Shown here: in pieces, positions 48,561 through 61,542 of the stretch
Numbering within the stretch: the stretch's first letter is position 1
Layout of the letters: every line of letters starts with the position of its first letter
Origin: Populus alba
Taxonomy: Eukaryota > Streptophyta > Magnoliopsida > Malpighiales > Salicaceae
Reading direction: 5' to 3'
Assembly: GCF_005239225.2 (NCBI RefSeq)
Contig: NC_133294.1
Coordinates: 22,147,631 to 22,211,630, forward strand
DNA length: 64,000 nucleotides
Position numbers and translations under genes: made by a program
Notes under the pieces: model-generated
Seen by the model: only the letters and a program-made list of their open reading frames with translations
Databases searched by the model: none
Told to the model about the DNA's origin: nothing

Positions 48561-48721
48561 ACACTTACTCTTGGAGAGAGAGGGAGTGTATAGTGCAGGT
48601 TTATGTTTTGAATCTTTATATACCTGTACAAGATTGCTATTGTTTCATAAGGACATAAATACCCTTTTGTTTTATTAATATTACAATGGTAGCACTTTAA
48701 AAGGTCTGCTATCTCCGTCTA

Positions 48722-48730
48722 AAACCCTAA
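48722..48730 (+). promoter_or_regulatory. telo-box in the MRT4 promoter or leader
   Basis: AAACCCTAA lies 98 bases before the ATG. This element is known from promoters of plant ribosome-related genes, which suits a ribosome-assembly factor. Confidence 0.55.
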
Positions 48731-48827
48731 ACCAAAGCAAGCAAAGCTCGCATCTTTGCTTCACTCTCGTTTATAACCTTCTCTTGTCCCTTGAAGTAGT
48801 AAAGGAGCCGCCTTTCGTAAACTAACC

Positions 48828-51483
48828 ATGCCTAAGTCTAAGCGTAACAGGCCAGGTTTGCTCTGCCTTTCTCATATTTGAGCATATACATGACTGTGAC
48901 CGTATCTTGTGTGGGCAATTTAGTCTTTGAGAGAAAAACTGGCTTGTGGGTGTTTGGGATTTTGTTGTTTTAGGCTTAAAAGACAACTGGGTATAACTTA
49001 GTCTGGGTGATAGCTGTAGTTTTTGGGTTTAGTTTGTTGCGTAATTGTGGGGATTTTGAACTTGTTTTGATCAACCTTTTTTTTTTAATTGGGGTTTCAG
49101 TATTTTGGATCTTGAGCTTGTGTTGCTCTTGAATTATATAGGCAAGAAAATCTGCGTAATTTCATGCTTTATGTTGCTGTTGGAAAAAAAAAGGAATAAA
49201 AAAAATAACTCTGGAGGTCATAGAAGATGATAATTTGCAATATGGATGATCGGTTTTGTTATTTATAGAGGTTTCGTTGTGTGATATGCAGTTACATTAT
49301 CAAAAACAAAGAAGAAGGGGAGGGAGCATAAAGAGTCTATAGTGAATTCGATAAGGGATGCTGTGGAGAAATACAATTCTATTTATGTGTTTAGTTTTGA
49401 AAACATGAGGAATCTCAAATTCAAGGAGTTCAGAGAACAGCATAAATTAACCAGCAGGTAGCTTCTGTTTTTCTTTTTGTTTCTTTTTAGTAGAAGACAA
49501 GCCACCAGAGATTGTCTTCTCATCAATAAATGAAATTAATAATGGTAAATGTTGATCGGTTTGGGGTTAGATAGTTTGCTTCTGGATTGCTGAATGAAAC
49601 TCCTTCTGTTGTTTGGGGATGCCTTTTAACTATATGTGATTCAAGATAGCCATCTTCTTGAATGAAACTCCTTGTGTTTTTGTTTTCCTCAAAACTTTAT
49701 CTCATTTTTTTTTTTTTGAAACAATTAGTTCATGGGAATTTCAAGCACTTGGCTCTTCAACATCTTACCAACTTGTAGAGCACTTGGTTCTCTATACGTA
49801 ATCAACTTGCTGTTATGGTTTTGTCAGATTCTTCCTTGGGTCAAACAAAGTGATGCAGGTTTCTCTGGGCCGATCTGCTGCTGATGAAATCAGGCCGGGT
49901 CTTCACAAAGTTTCTAAGGTAGCATGAACATATACACAGCCATAGTTTCTACATCTTTCTATCTTGATAAAGAATGCTGATGACTTACCTTTTCTTTATG
50001 CATTTTTTCTCTTAGCTTGTATGCGGTGATTCTGGACTTTTTCTTACCAACTTGTCAAGAGAAGAAGTTGAAAGGTAACCCGAGTACTTATTGTGATAAA
50101 TGTTACATCCTGTACTCTATTGGGTTGTTTGAAAATAGAGGAACCAAATAGAGGTCTTGGTGTCTTGCTGTTATCAGAATTATTCCAGTAATCTTTTTGA
50201 TGAAGTAGAAAGAAACTTTAATTACTCAAATAATTTTTATTTATGTTATTATTTGAATATAAAGAAGAGGAAACCTCATGTTCCTCAGTAAGAAAATGAT
50301 AGCCACTCACATAAGTAATGCCTTGTTACCTGTGACAAAAGGGCCATATTCATAATGTGCTTCTAAAAATGTAAGGCAGTGCCATATGTAACGGGTCAGC
50401 TGGGGGACATATACACTGATCATTTATAATATAACACTTCTAGTTCTTTATTGGGAGCTTGTACTTGAAAATATGTTTATGGATTTGGTTGAATTTCTGG
50501 CAATTTTGCGCACCTATTCTGTGATAAAAATACAACTTCATGAGTTAAATGTTTTTAGTTGTCTTTTTGCAGGTTGTTTAATGAGTATGAGGAATACGAC
50601 TTTGCAAGGACAGGAACCTCTGCAACACAAACGGTATGCAAGATCTTTTATGGCTGGCAGTAGACTTACATACTGGTTGAATAGGTTGAACAGTGCCTTG
50701 CTGCATTGAATCAAATAACTAGATACATCCATGCACATGTATAATGATTAGTATATACATACCTTTTTTGTAATTTACTAAGAAAAATATCATCGTGGAT
50801 CTTTAACTTGCTATTCAGTCTGTCCTTTTTTAACATCCACTTGAAGTCTCCAGTTTGGAAACAGTCAAATTTTTTATTTCATCTTCATCAAAATATAAAT
50901 GCTTAGTTTAGACGCATTATAAATCAATTACCTACTCTTTTGCTCTGTGTATAAGTTCTTTAATTCTAACTTGTTACTGGGTTTTTCAGGTGGAACTCAA
51001 GGAAGGTCCCCTGGAACAGTTTACTCATGAGATGGAGCCCTTCTTGCGCAAGCAAGGGATGCCTGTTCGGTTGAATAAGGGTACATAATTGCGTTCTGCT
51101 ATTTTCTGTCTCTTGCATACCCGAACAACACACATGCACAAAGGACTTGAGGTCTGTTATTAAATTTATCGTGGTCTGCAGGTGTGATAGAGCTTGTTTC
51201 AAACTTTGTTGTCTGTGAAGAAGGGAAGCCTCTCTCGCCTGAATCTTCTCGCATACTGGTTAGTTCTGGCATGGCCTTTAACTTTGCTTGCTAGTTAGCA
51301 TGCTCACAGTGTTTCTTTCTTTTCTTCTGGTTAAGATACGTGGCTGATGTATTTTACTTATTTCAGCGCTTGCTAGGCACCAAGATGGCCACCTTCCGAC
51401 TTCACTTAATTTGCCGATGGAGCCCTGAGGATTTTGAGCTTTATAGAGAAGGTCTAGATGAATCAGATGTTGAATCAGCATAA
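48828..51483 (+). CDS. MRT4: mRNA turnover protein 4 homolog (ribosome assembly factor MRT4)
   Basis: Eight exons: 48828-48855, 49292-49457, 49828-49918, 50016-50074, 50573-50633, 50990-51080, 51182-51258 and 51367-51483. They join in frame to 229 residues. The protein begins MPKSKRNRPVTLSKTKKKG, a basic N-terminus diagnostic of MRT4, followed by the L10/P0-like fold (YVFSFENMRNLKFKEFR, FFLGSNKVMQVSLGR) and the acidic end typical of the family. MRT4 occupies the P0 site on pre-60S ribosomal particles in the nucleolus and is later exchanged for the stalk protein P0. The first exon codes for only nine residues, so the start depends on splicing of a 28-base exon. All introns are GT-AG. Confidence 0.95.
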
Positions 51484-53350
51484 ACCTATGCAACTCATTT
51501 AACTATTTGCAATGGTATTCATGTGAAATCAATCAAAATCGTTGAGAGAATACCTGTGTAATTGAAGTTAATTGCCGTAGGTGTTGAATTTTTGTAGTTC
51601 AAGGTGATACAGGAGGAAGATCCTTTCTTTATGTAATTTTGGTAATCGAAGACAGCATGTTATTTTATTGTTGAGTTTGTTTTAACCTTGAGCTAAATTT
51701 CAGCTTCATTTCTTTTGAGCTCTTCTCAGGGTCTGTGTGCGGGTGATAATTTGTGGTTCGAGAATTATGCTTGTAATTCATGGTTATTAAAACCGGCTCG
51801 GGGGTTGATTTGGTCAAGAGATTGGGTCCTAGGTTTTATGGGTAAACTTAGAAAAATAAAAAATATATATATATTTAAAACTTTAATATTCATATAAAAA
51901 AATTAAGAAAAAATCAATGTAAATATAGGTTGTATATATTGTAAATAATAAAATTTAAAAGAATATTTTATTTTACTTTTCATTTTATATTAAAAAAATA
52001 ATTTTTTTAAAAATATAGAGTATATATTAATAGGTTTCAAATCTCATATTAAAAAAAGATAATTTTTTTTAAGGGATAAATTATATATGTAAAATGACTT
52101 TAAATTTCACATTGAAAAGATACTATGTTATCTTTTTAAGTTGAAGTATTTAAATAAAAAAGTTTTTTTTATCTTATATTGATAAAAAACCATTTTTTTT
52201 TCTGGAGAACATAGAGTATATATACTAATAAGTTTTAAATCTCATATTAAAAAAAAAAAACATGGGGTCTTGTTCGGGTTCACCTGGATCATGGGTTGAC
52301 TTGTTAGGTCAACTAGGTTTTGTCAAGTTGTTATTCCAACTGATCTTTTATTAAACCTGGATCGATCTAGCCATCGAGTTAACCGAGTTACGAGTCAACC
52401 TATAATGTTTAATAACCAGGTTGTTATCTTGAAGTTTTATTGTTATTATAAGAGTGATATTTGTAGTAGTTGTATTGTAAAATATATATATTTTTTTATA
52501 ATAATATATATTTTTTATATGCACGTATTAAAATATATGAAAGTATTAAAAAAAATTTTAATTTTTTTAAAATGCTAAAACAAAAATAAACGGATCATTT
52601 TATTTTATTTGGCATTTGCTGCCTCGAAAAAATGTTCCTAGGCCCAAATGCTTGTAATTCACTTGTTGTATTTTATTCATTTTAAAACAATAATTAATTT
52701 CTAAAAAATGATCATGTGTTGAAATTTCAATACCAAACCCTAAGTTGCAAGAGAACTACCCATGAGTGGGAAGAACACAAATGAAATTCTAGTCGGTAAC
52801 TAATCACAAAGGAGCAATAATGAAGGAAAAGGGCATTGAAGAAGAAAACAATTAAGCAATACCATTTCACAAGAAAAAAATAGCAGCATCAATAATATGT
52901 TATATGAAAAATGTTGCAGTCTTTGAATCATGGGATTAATTTAGAAATTAATTAATTCCACTAATTTAATTTAACTAGCTTTGAATTCGTTTTTCTTAGT
53001 AATTCTAATAGCAAAAGAACGCTATACTAAATATTTTTAAATTAATTTTTTGTGTTTTTCAACCAAATTAATTAATGGTTTGTTTCTCATATTGGGTTTG
53101 AATTCAACTATGAACAATCTGTCTAAATACTTCAGTGAGAAGGAAATTAGTCTCTTTACATGAGGAATTGTTGAGAAATACCTATATGGGAAGAGAGAGA
53201 AAATAGAAAAAAAAAATTTAGTTTGTGTGAAAATATCCTTATTCATATTGGATTTGATTTTCTCTCAATTTATCACAGGTGATAGTGTAATTACACAAAA
53301 CTATGGGGAAAAACGTGTAATTTAAACAAAAAAACCTCAAAAAAATAGAC
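51484..53350. other. intergenic DNA between MRT4 and the COX7a-like gene
   Basis: AT-rich. Around 51780-52440 lie eroded gggtt-type repeats (cgggttcacctgg, gggttgacttgttaggtc), including a duplicated phrase tatatactaataggtttcaaatctcatattaa (about 52020 and 52210). No gene is supported. Confidence 0.5.
52255..52440. repeat. decayed gggtt-type dispersed repeat
   Basis: Phrases such as gttcgggttcacctggatc, gggttgacttgttagg, accgagttacgagtcaacc are the best preserved copy of this repeat type in the window. Confidence 0.5.
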
Positions 53351-53452
53351 CTTCACTGTGTTCTCTCAGTCAATTCTCCACAGACAAACTTCTCTGGTCT
53401 CTCTCTCAGCATCCAAATCCTAACCAGACTTTCTTAAGCTCCATTCATCAAG

Positions 53453-54038
53453 GTAATCCCTTTTCTCTTTCAATCTATCCATTTCAATATCTTCTCTCAA
53501 AACCCTAACCTTTTTGGCTTTTAATGGACTGTTTCTCATTAGGATTCTTTGAATTAATCCTTCATTTTAAATTTTTTGAGATTTTATTCAGTTTGGTACA
53601 TCAGAATTTGGATTATAGGCTTTGATTATGGTCTTATGATGTTTGTTTGTATCTTTATTTTATCTGAATGTAGTTATTGAACATTTTTAGTTGATGGGTT
53701 TCAATTAAATCTGAGAGTTTCCATGTAAATATTTTGTCTTTAAGGCACCCAATTAGTATCTAATTCATGTGAAGATTGTTTTTTTAATTACCCAATTAGT
53801 ATCTTTTCATGTCAAGATGGTTTCCCTGGGTGCCAAATTAGAATTCTATGACTTCTGTGAATTGGGTTGTTTTTTGGCTTCTTCATTTAATGACTGAAAC
53901 TGGGTTTTTTGGCTAGGCCCTATTGTTTGGTTATTGTGTTTATTCAATACTCGTTCGATGTTGTTTATGTGTTAACATGATGGATTTGTGCTTGTGCTTA
54001 AAAAGATTGGGATTTTTTGTTGTAATTTGAAATTTAAG
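53453..54038 (+). other. 5' UTR intron of the COX7a-like gene
   Basis: A donor (catcaag/gtaatc) at 53452/53453 follows a pyrimidine-rich leader starting near 53380. The acceptor ttaag ends one base before the ATG at 54040. A telo-box-like aaaccctaac sits inside at about 53501. Confidence 0.5.
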
Positions 54039-54039
54039 G

Positions 54040-54342
54040 ATGACGATCGAAGAACCTTTTCGACCACGTGAGAAGCTATTAGAGAAACAGAGATATTTCC
54101 AAAGCATTCACAAGCACACATATTTGAAAGGACCTCTTGATAAGATCACCTCTGTTGCCATTCCATTAGCATTCGCAGGCACCACACTTTATCTTATTGT
54201 GAGTAGTCTAGCCTCTAGTTTTACGTACCAACTCTTGTTGATGATTTTCCATGCCTTAAGATGATTTTGAACATGTTATCTGTTTTTACTTCAGGGGCGA
54301 GGAATCTATAACATGTCTCATGGGATTGGAAAAAAGGAATGA
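54040..54342 (+). CDS. cytochrome c oxidase subunit 7a-like small protein
   Basis: Two coding exons (54040-54198 and 54295-54342) give 68 residues. An N-terminal soluble part (FRPREKLLEKQRYFQS) and the conserved HTYLKGPLDKITSVAIP lead into one membrane segment (about 40-57), then the tail GRGIYNMSHGIGKKE. This is the plant COX7a-type subunit, a single-span protein of complex IV in the inner mitochondrial membrane, and the length matches. It is very conserved in plants. Without the second exon the frame would run into the intron to 54264; the spliced form is clearly the right one because it restores the conserved end. A 5' UTR intron precedes the ATG. Confidence 0.9.
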
Positions 54343-56471
54343 GGAGGGAGTTTGTGTCATGATCGGTTTTATGTTCTTTGTGCTCGTGTTTTGAAGGATT
54401 ATTTGCTTTTGCATGTGGATAGTGTTGTTCCTAAGGTTCTTGTTAAATAATTGCATGGTTGCTGGCTGGCTGCAGCTACCAATGGAACTAGAAACTTCAC
54501 CGGTGAAGTCTTTGTTCTCTATTTAACCTTTAATGCCTGCACGTTTGAATTTCAGGGTTTCCCTAGTTGTTTGGACCTCTTTGCTAGCTCCCTGTGTGTT
54601 CCCATTCAATTTCTCTCTCTTTGCGGAAACACCGATCTCACCAGGCAATCATACCTTGCTTCTTACTTGTTGTGACTATTCGCGCGAGTTACCGAGCGCT
54701 TGGTTAGATTTAGATTTCTTGTGCGTTTTTTAAGAGTATGTGGGGTTCAGGTCGACTCAGTCATCTGTGAGACAGTTATTTGAGCAGTTAAGTTGTAGGA
54801 CCAAAGCCCTCACTGAATACCTGACAGGGAAGGCTGAAAATTTTGTAGCCAATATTCTTTGCACCTTTCCCAATTTATTGCATATTTCCAGGCTTCCAAG
54901 CTGAAAATGGGGTGCTGATGTGCAACCAGAAGCTCATCATTGATGACAGGGAAGTGCAAGGACTAGTGTCGTGTGTCGTGGTGAATGCCAGTTCATGAAG
55001 AACTAGCCCTGTCAAGGTGAAGTTTAAGGTTCATTGTGACGTCATCAGATCCCCCTAGTCTTCATCAGATTTCCTAGGGTTTTTGCCCAAACTTTCCTAT
55101 TTTCTGGATCAAGCCCTCCAGGTTCATGGATGGCTTCAAGAGACCAAAATTTGCTCAATGAGACCCTTTTGAGAGGATTTAGATCCCATCTTCAAATTAG
55201 AAAAGAGAATTTGGCAAAAGCAAATGATGCAGGAGAAAGAGAGATTCGAAACTAATAAAGAACCAGAAAAAGAGAAGAAAGGAGCTGAAGAAGAAAAAAA
55301 GGTGAAGGAGGAGAATTGCAACTTGTAATAAAATAATATCAAATCTAATAATAAAATTCACTAATTTTTTTTTAAATAATCTGAACTAAAAAACATAAGT
55401 TAAATTTCCGGGTTTTGATTATCTAAAAAGGCTACCCTCCATTATTTATTATTATACACGTACATAAATCTTGTCTAAGATCTAGTTAATCAAAAATCTT
55501 GTCTAAGATCTAGTTAATCAAAAGAGTAATTTAAAGATAATTAAATTCAAATTATATTTTAATTGAGTTGATGTATCAAGTCAATTAAGTGTTTTTTTAT
55601 AGAATTAATTCTCATCTAGTTTGTTATTAAACTATTTTGGGATATATCTCATATTGATTGACTAGTGAATTGATTGTGAATTTTATTGAATTTATACCTT
55701 GTTCAGCATTGTTATTAAATTATATTTAAAAAATAAAATTACTTAAATCTTTTAATTTTTTGAATTAAAATATATTAAAATAAAAATTTTATAAATAAAA
55801 CAATATTATTTAATACATTAAAGAATATATTTAAAAAAAACAAATTCTGCCGGTCTCTCTCAGCTCATCATGAACAAGCTGACAATTAGTGGCCCATTAA
55901 ATGTTTTGACCTCACTTGTATTCCAAACCCTATCGTGTGGAATGTGGACCCCACCTGGCACAGAAAACGACCGTTGCACACTCTCCCTCGTACTCCTCAA
56001 ACCCTAACAAAAATAAACTCAAAAACTACAAAAATGTTTTCTTTTTTAAGAAAAACAAATTCAAATTTCAAACGTTCAAAATCCTGTAATAAAGAAAAGC
56101 TGCCACCTTTTCTAACGAATAATCTCCTTCCTTCACTCACTCCACTCTATCAGTCCGTCTTGAGAACTGGACTCTTTTCTTCCATTTCTAGCGCTGTACA
56201 CTCCACCATTCACATAGCTCCCACTTCAAATTCAAGTTCTTGCACCATCAAGAATCTAGCTTTCTGTTCCATTGAGGACCAACCCATGATTTCTGCTTTG
56301 ATTTTTTGTTACCTTTCTTAGCCTCTTGGTTGAAGAAAACCCATTTTTGAGCTTCAAAGAATTTATGGGTTTTAATTGATTGTAGGTTGAATGATCAGAA
56401 GTCCAAACCCTTTTTTGTTTTTTGTGTAGGTTTTATAGAGGTGAAAGTTTGATCTTTTTTTGTTCAACAAA
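54343..56471. other. COX7a-like 3' flank and CHUP1-like promoter region
   Basis: The less AT-rich stretch 54440-55130 has open frames but no recognisable domain; it may be a long 3' UTR or a decayed gene. A 28-bp tandem duplication lies at 55466-55521. The leader of the CHUP1-like gene probably starts near 55980-56160. Confidence 0.45.
55466..55521. repeat. two 28-bp tandem repeats
   Basis: The phrase cttgtctaagatctagttaa occurs twice, exactly 28 bases apart. Confidence 0.9.
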
Positions 56472-59400
56472 ATGAGAGAAGAAAACACAGTTGAAACTAA
56501 ATCAAAAGCAGTAAAATTTGCTGATCAAAACCAAGCACCAAAGCCACAAAACATTAAAGGAAACAACAACAACAACAATGGTTCAAAGATCAAGTCTTCA
56601 TGGGGTTCACATATAGTAAAAGGTTTCACAGCAGATAAAAAGATCAAAACGCAAACAATCACAGTAACAGCCAAGAGACTTCCACTAGCAAGCTCAGAGA
56701 CCACAAAACAAAAGAACTCTCTTGTGAATTCTCATTCAAGAGTCAAGAGATCACTTATTGGTGATTTAACCTGCTCAGTTACAGGAAGCCAGGTGCACCC
56801 ACAAGCCTACCAGGCCAATCACAGGAGACAATCTTCAGGGTCAAGAGATTTGTTTGTGGAATTAGACCAATTAAGGAGCTTGCTTCAAGAATCAAAAGAA
56901 AGGGAATTTAATTTACAAGCAGAGTTATCAGAGGTTAAGAGGAATGGAAGAGTTGTGGATCTTGAAAGGGAACTTGAAGCTAGAAGAAACGAAGTGGATG
57001 AGCTTTGCAAGAGAATTGCGGTTTTGGAGTCTGAAAAAAGTGGTCTTTGTGAACAAGTGAATGAGTTGTGTTTGATTTCAGAGAAGAGAAGTGAAGAGGT
57101 ACTGAAAAGGGAAGGGAATGAGAGTTCATTGGGGAATCTTGAAATGGAAGTTGTGGAATTGAGGAGATTGAATAAGGAGCTGCAGATGGATAAGAGGAAC
57201 CTTGCCTGCAAGCTCTGTTCTTTGGAGTCTCAATTGGCGTCTCTTGCCAGGTCTTCTGAGGTATAAATATTCAACTCTTGTTCCTTTCGTTCTGTGTGCT
57301 TTGTTTACGTGATGAGAAAATGTAGTAGTAGAAAAGAAAATGAAGTTAAGTTTTTCAAATTTAGAAGTTTTCAGCATTAGGGACTGGAAAGAATAATGAT
57401 TTGAGATAAACTAAGTAGAATCTATGGATAATTTATTTAGTTTTTTTTCTAGAAAACAAAATAGATTTAATTTGGCAATGTTTAATTCCGTCTTGATATT
57501 AAAAGTTTAATTCTTTTGGCATTTTTTAATTCTGTCTTGTCGATGACAAGTTAGTTCTTTGATCCATGCTGTAGTCTACATCCATTGTTAGTTACTTTTT
57601 TATGATGGGTTCAAGAATTTAATTGGAAAGCAAACAGAGGGCCAATGATGTCAAATTGATGGAATTCTCCTTTCTTTTTGCTTGAAGAGTCTAAGTTTAA
57701 CATAACGAGCCAGGATTCACTACTAAACTCTCTCTTGAATTTATCAGAGTGATGTTGTTGCAAAAATAAAAGCTGAGACATCTTTGCTAAGGCACACAAA
57801 TGAAGATTTGTGTAAACAAGTTGAGGGTCTACAGATGAGCAGACTAAATGAGGTGGAGGAGCTAGCCTATCTGAGGTGGGTCAATTCATGTTTAAGAGAT
57901 GAATTGCGTAATTCATGTTCAACGATGAATTCTGACAAGGCCTCAAGCCCCAAATCGGTAGAGAGGAGTAATGAATCTGCTGGCTCAATTTCTTGCCAGA
58001 GTAATGACTACTTAGAAAGTAATAGTAAAATGAGACTGAATTTTATTAAAAAGTTGAAGAAATGGCCTGTTACTGATGAAGATTTGCCAAATTTAGAATG
58101 CCAAGATAAAAATTGGGTCCCCTCGGAAGATGGGAGAAGTCCTAGAAGAAGACACTCTATAAGCGGATCAAAGCTCTGTTTAGAAGATTTGGCACCGAAT
58201 AGGAGAAGGCAATCTGATGTTTTTATGTGTTTAAAGGAAATGGAAAACGAAGTAGAGCTTGTAAGTTCCGAAAAGTATGAGTTGGATATAATGCAAAGAC
58301 CCCAAATCCTTGCAAACTGCCAAGAGACCAACAAAATTGTAGGTCCATTAGATGTCGAGAAAAGGACTTTGCGTGTTCCAAATCCCCCTCCAAGACCCTC
58401 ATGCTCTGTTTCTACGGGACCTAAAGAGGAAGTTCAAGCTCAAGTTCCACTCCCACCACCGCCTCCGCCTCCCCCACCACCGCCTCCAAAGTTCTCAGTT
58501 AGGAGCACTACAGCAGGAGTGGTGCAGCGAGCACCTCAAGTTGTAGAGTTCTACCATTCATTGATGAAGAGAGACTCCAGAAAGGAGTCTTCAAATGGAG
58601 GAATCTGTGAAGCCTCAGATGTTGCGAATGTTCGGAGCAACATGATTGGTGAGATTGAGAACCGGTCATCACATTTGCTTGCTGTAAGTGATTTCTTACT
58701 TCTAATCCCAAGGTCAATGACAAGTGATTTCATTGAATAGCTTGGATTCCCTTTCTTATTTGTGTTAAAAAATGTTGAATTTTATTGTGTTACTATGAAT
58801 AGAGAGGAATGGAATAAAAACCTTGTAAGCTGGCAACATTCTAGGATTAATTTGCTGCTGTGAGAATGCAAGTATTGTTTTCTTTTCGACTATTGTCAGA
58901 TGGATATGAAATGAAAGAAACAGTTCTGAATTTTTTCTTTCCATAGAGTTTGACATTTCTGCGCGGTATAGAAGTTCAAACGCTTAAAAGTGATTCTTTC
59001 TTTTTCTCTTATTTTTTTTTCTCAGATTAAGGCAGATGTTGAAACTCAAGGAGAATTTGTCAATTCTCTGATCAGAGAGGTCAACAATGCTGTTTACCAG
59101 ACCATTGAAGATGTTGTAGCATTTGTGAAGTGGCTTGATGATGAACTCGGCTTTCTTGTAAGTTTTTCCTGGATAGAATTAACTTATTTGTAAAAGGATT
59201 CCATAGAATTTTATTGCCATAGGCTACGAATAAAGCAAGTTAGGAAGAAAACCCACAAATGCTGTCACGGCTCCGCAACTGCTATACCACTTTTTACAGC
59301 ATGTACTTGATATACTTTGAAAGCATTTACATGGGCTACAATCACCTTGAAAATCCATGAAACATGGAACTTGAAGTAGGGAACTTCTATATGCACATGG

Positions 59401-60866
59401 CATCCATACTTCTCGAGTTGAATTAACAAGGGAAAATTGTACACAGTAATGACAAAAGGATTTCATATCATCCTCGTAATCCATTCGTTTATGTGAAGGT
59501 GGATGAAAGGGCAGTCCTGAAGCACTTTGATTGGCCAGAAAAGAAAGCTGACACGTTGAGAGAAGCAGCATTTGGGTTTAGTGATCTCAAGAAATTGGAG
59601 TCTGAAGTGTCTTACTACAAGGATGATCCCCGAGTTCCATGTGACCTTGCTCTAAAGAAAATGGTTGCTTTGTCTGAGAAGTAAGAATCTGAAATTTTGC
59701 ACCGTGGCAGATATATAGTAATTTTGTGCCGAATCTCCAGTTTATAAATATATATTAATTGGATATCATCTGCAGGATGGAGCATACAGTTTATAACCTT
59801 CTACGAACAAGAGAGTCCTTGATGCGCAATTGCAAAGAATCCCAAATTCCCTCGGATTGGATGCTTGACAATGGGATTATTAGCAAGGTAAGCTTCAGTA
59901 AGTCACTCCATTCTTTTCTTGTTTAGTTTTCAATATTATACAAGTTAAACATTACAAGATTTAGGCCAATAAAAGAAAGAAATGAATTATGTTCCTTCTT
60001 CTCCTTCATAAGAGGATTGGATCAAAGTACTAGAGGTGAACAAGCAGCAAAGCCTGGTATTGATATGAAAAGGAGTGGCGTTTGGATTAATACAGTTGAG
60101 AAAAGGAAAAAATTAGTCTTAACAATTTCATACTTATGTTAATGCCACCTACATACGACTCTAGGCTTTTACTTTCTAAATGATTTCTGGAAATGCTAAA
60201 CCTACATATGACTAGGGTTTTACTTTCTAGATGCTTTCTGGACATTTTCTAATAACAGATCTTCCTGCCAATCCTTTCATGCTTCATTTCAGGCAAGAGG
60301 TATTTACTGACTTTCACGTGGAAATGAATTCCTAATTTTGTGTTGCAGATAAAGTTTGGCTCAGTTAAGTTGGCGAAGAAGTGCATGAAGAGGGTAGCCA
60401 CGGAAATCCAGTCGAAGGCAGCAGCAGCGCTAGAAAAAGACCCTGCTCTGGACTATATGCTACTTCAAGGGGTTAGATTTGCTTTCAGAATCCATCAGGT
60501 TTGTACCGTGATAAGCATTTTAATGGCTGTTCATTTTATATTTTCTTGTTCTATTAAGCACCAATAAGATACCTGTTTGTGCTCATAGAAAAGTAGCATT
60601 TAGAACGTGATTGTTGAACTGAACTGTTTGGTTTGGTTGGCATTTACTAAGAACATAGATAGGGGTAAAGAAACAGCTGAGACTAACAAAGGAAGCGTAT
60701 GGCAGAAACATCTAAATAGTGTTCATGAAGGGGAAATAGAACGATGCATGGCAAAAGTTATTGATTCTTTTCTTGCGTTATGCAGTTTGCTGGAGGATTT
60801 GATGCAGAAACAATGCATGCGTTTGAGGAACTTCGCAACCTTGCTCACCTGCTTAACAAAAAGTAA
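56472..60866 (+). CDS. CHUP1/IPGA1-like coiled-coil protein
   Basis: Seven exons: 56472-57260, 57748-58683, 59026-59157, 59499-59680, 59776-59887, 60349-60498 and 60786-60866. They join in frame to 793 residues. A basic, disordered N-terminus is followed by a coiled coil (about 130-290; VELDQLRSLLQESKERE), a Ser/Arg-rich linker, a run of 12 prolines (499-510) and the conserved C-terminal domain (EVNNAVYQTIEDVVAFVKWLDD ... LKHFDWPEKKADTLREAAF). That C-terminal domain defines the CHUP1 family. CHUP1 organises chloroplast-associated actin, and relatives such as IPGA1 act on microtubules. The hydrophobic N-terminal anchor of CHUP1 itself is missing, so this is a relative, not CHUP1. The ATG at 56472 is the first in frame; an upstream TTG at 56460 is not a likely start. 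Confidence 0.9.
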
Positions 60867-61542
60867 AGATGAATGGTGGGGAGTGGGAGCAATTCGGGCT
60901 TGCCATCTCAATAAGCTTTACCTGGATATCTAATCTATGTAGTGAAGATCTGGCTGGGGTAGTGTATGTAATGTATGGTGTGGTTTGCTCAGGGTTTTAA
61001 ACAGTTGAAAGTTGTACAAGTTTTGTGTGTGATATAGGAAGCAATTTTGTTTGAGCTTTTTTACTCATTCTTAAAACAAAGGAATGTAAAATTTGATAAG
61101 AATGCGCACAGCTTTTCATACTCAAGTTTTCTATCTGGAAGGTTTCTGTCAGATTTGTCCACTTAAGCCCCCTCGCTGTTTTCTGGGCACACATGGCTCT
61201 CATGGACAGTTTCTTGGTGCAGTTGCTCTTGTTCAGTCAGCTCCTTGGCTTGTTTTGAATTCTCTTGACAAATAACTAGACAAGGCAAGCAAATTCCTTA
61301 GATCATACCTCTGTCTGGAAAGCTACTGCTCAAGCAAGCTTGGGAAGTTGTTGGTGTTCAAATTCAGAAAAGGGCCTCTCCAGATCACCGGAGTTCTATC
61401 AGATTCCTGGCATTGGGACCAGGGATCTTAAGAACTCTCATCCAAAATGAAGATACAGGAGCTTGCAAATAACATTTGAATTTGAAGCTTTCATGCTTCT
61501 TGGCCATTGTACATTTTTTTCAAGTTCAAGTCCCATGAAAAC
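60867..61542. other. 3' flank of the CHUP1-like gene
   Basis: Probably 3' UTR and spacer; no gene is recognised. Confidence 0.5.

Larger units (their letters stand above)
46259..48700. other. intergenic DNA between the dioxygenase and MRT4
   Basis: Holds the dioxygenase promoter side, an unexplained foldback (about 47080-47300), a duplicated 30-base phrase at 47285 and 47348, and a Tourist-like MITE (about 48418-48560). Open frames of 60-80 codons here lack recognisable domains. Confidence 0.5.

Noticed and set aside
53037..53246. 69-codon minus-strand frame upstream of the COX7a-like gene
   Set aside because: AT-rich, no domain, no splice partners.
54451..54733. Two overlapping frames after the COX7a-like gene
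   Set aside because: Overlapping frames with no domain, in what is probably its 3' UTR or spacer.
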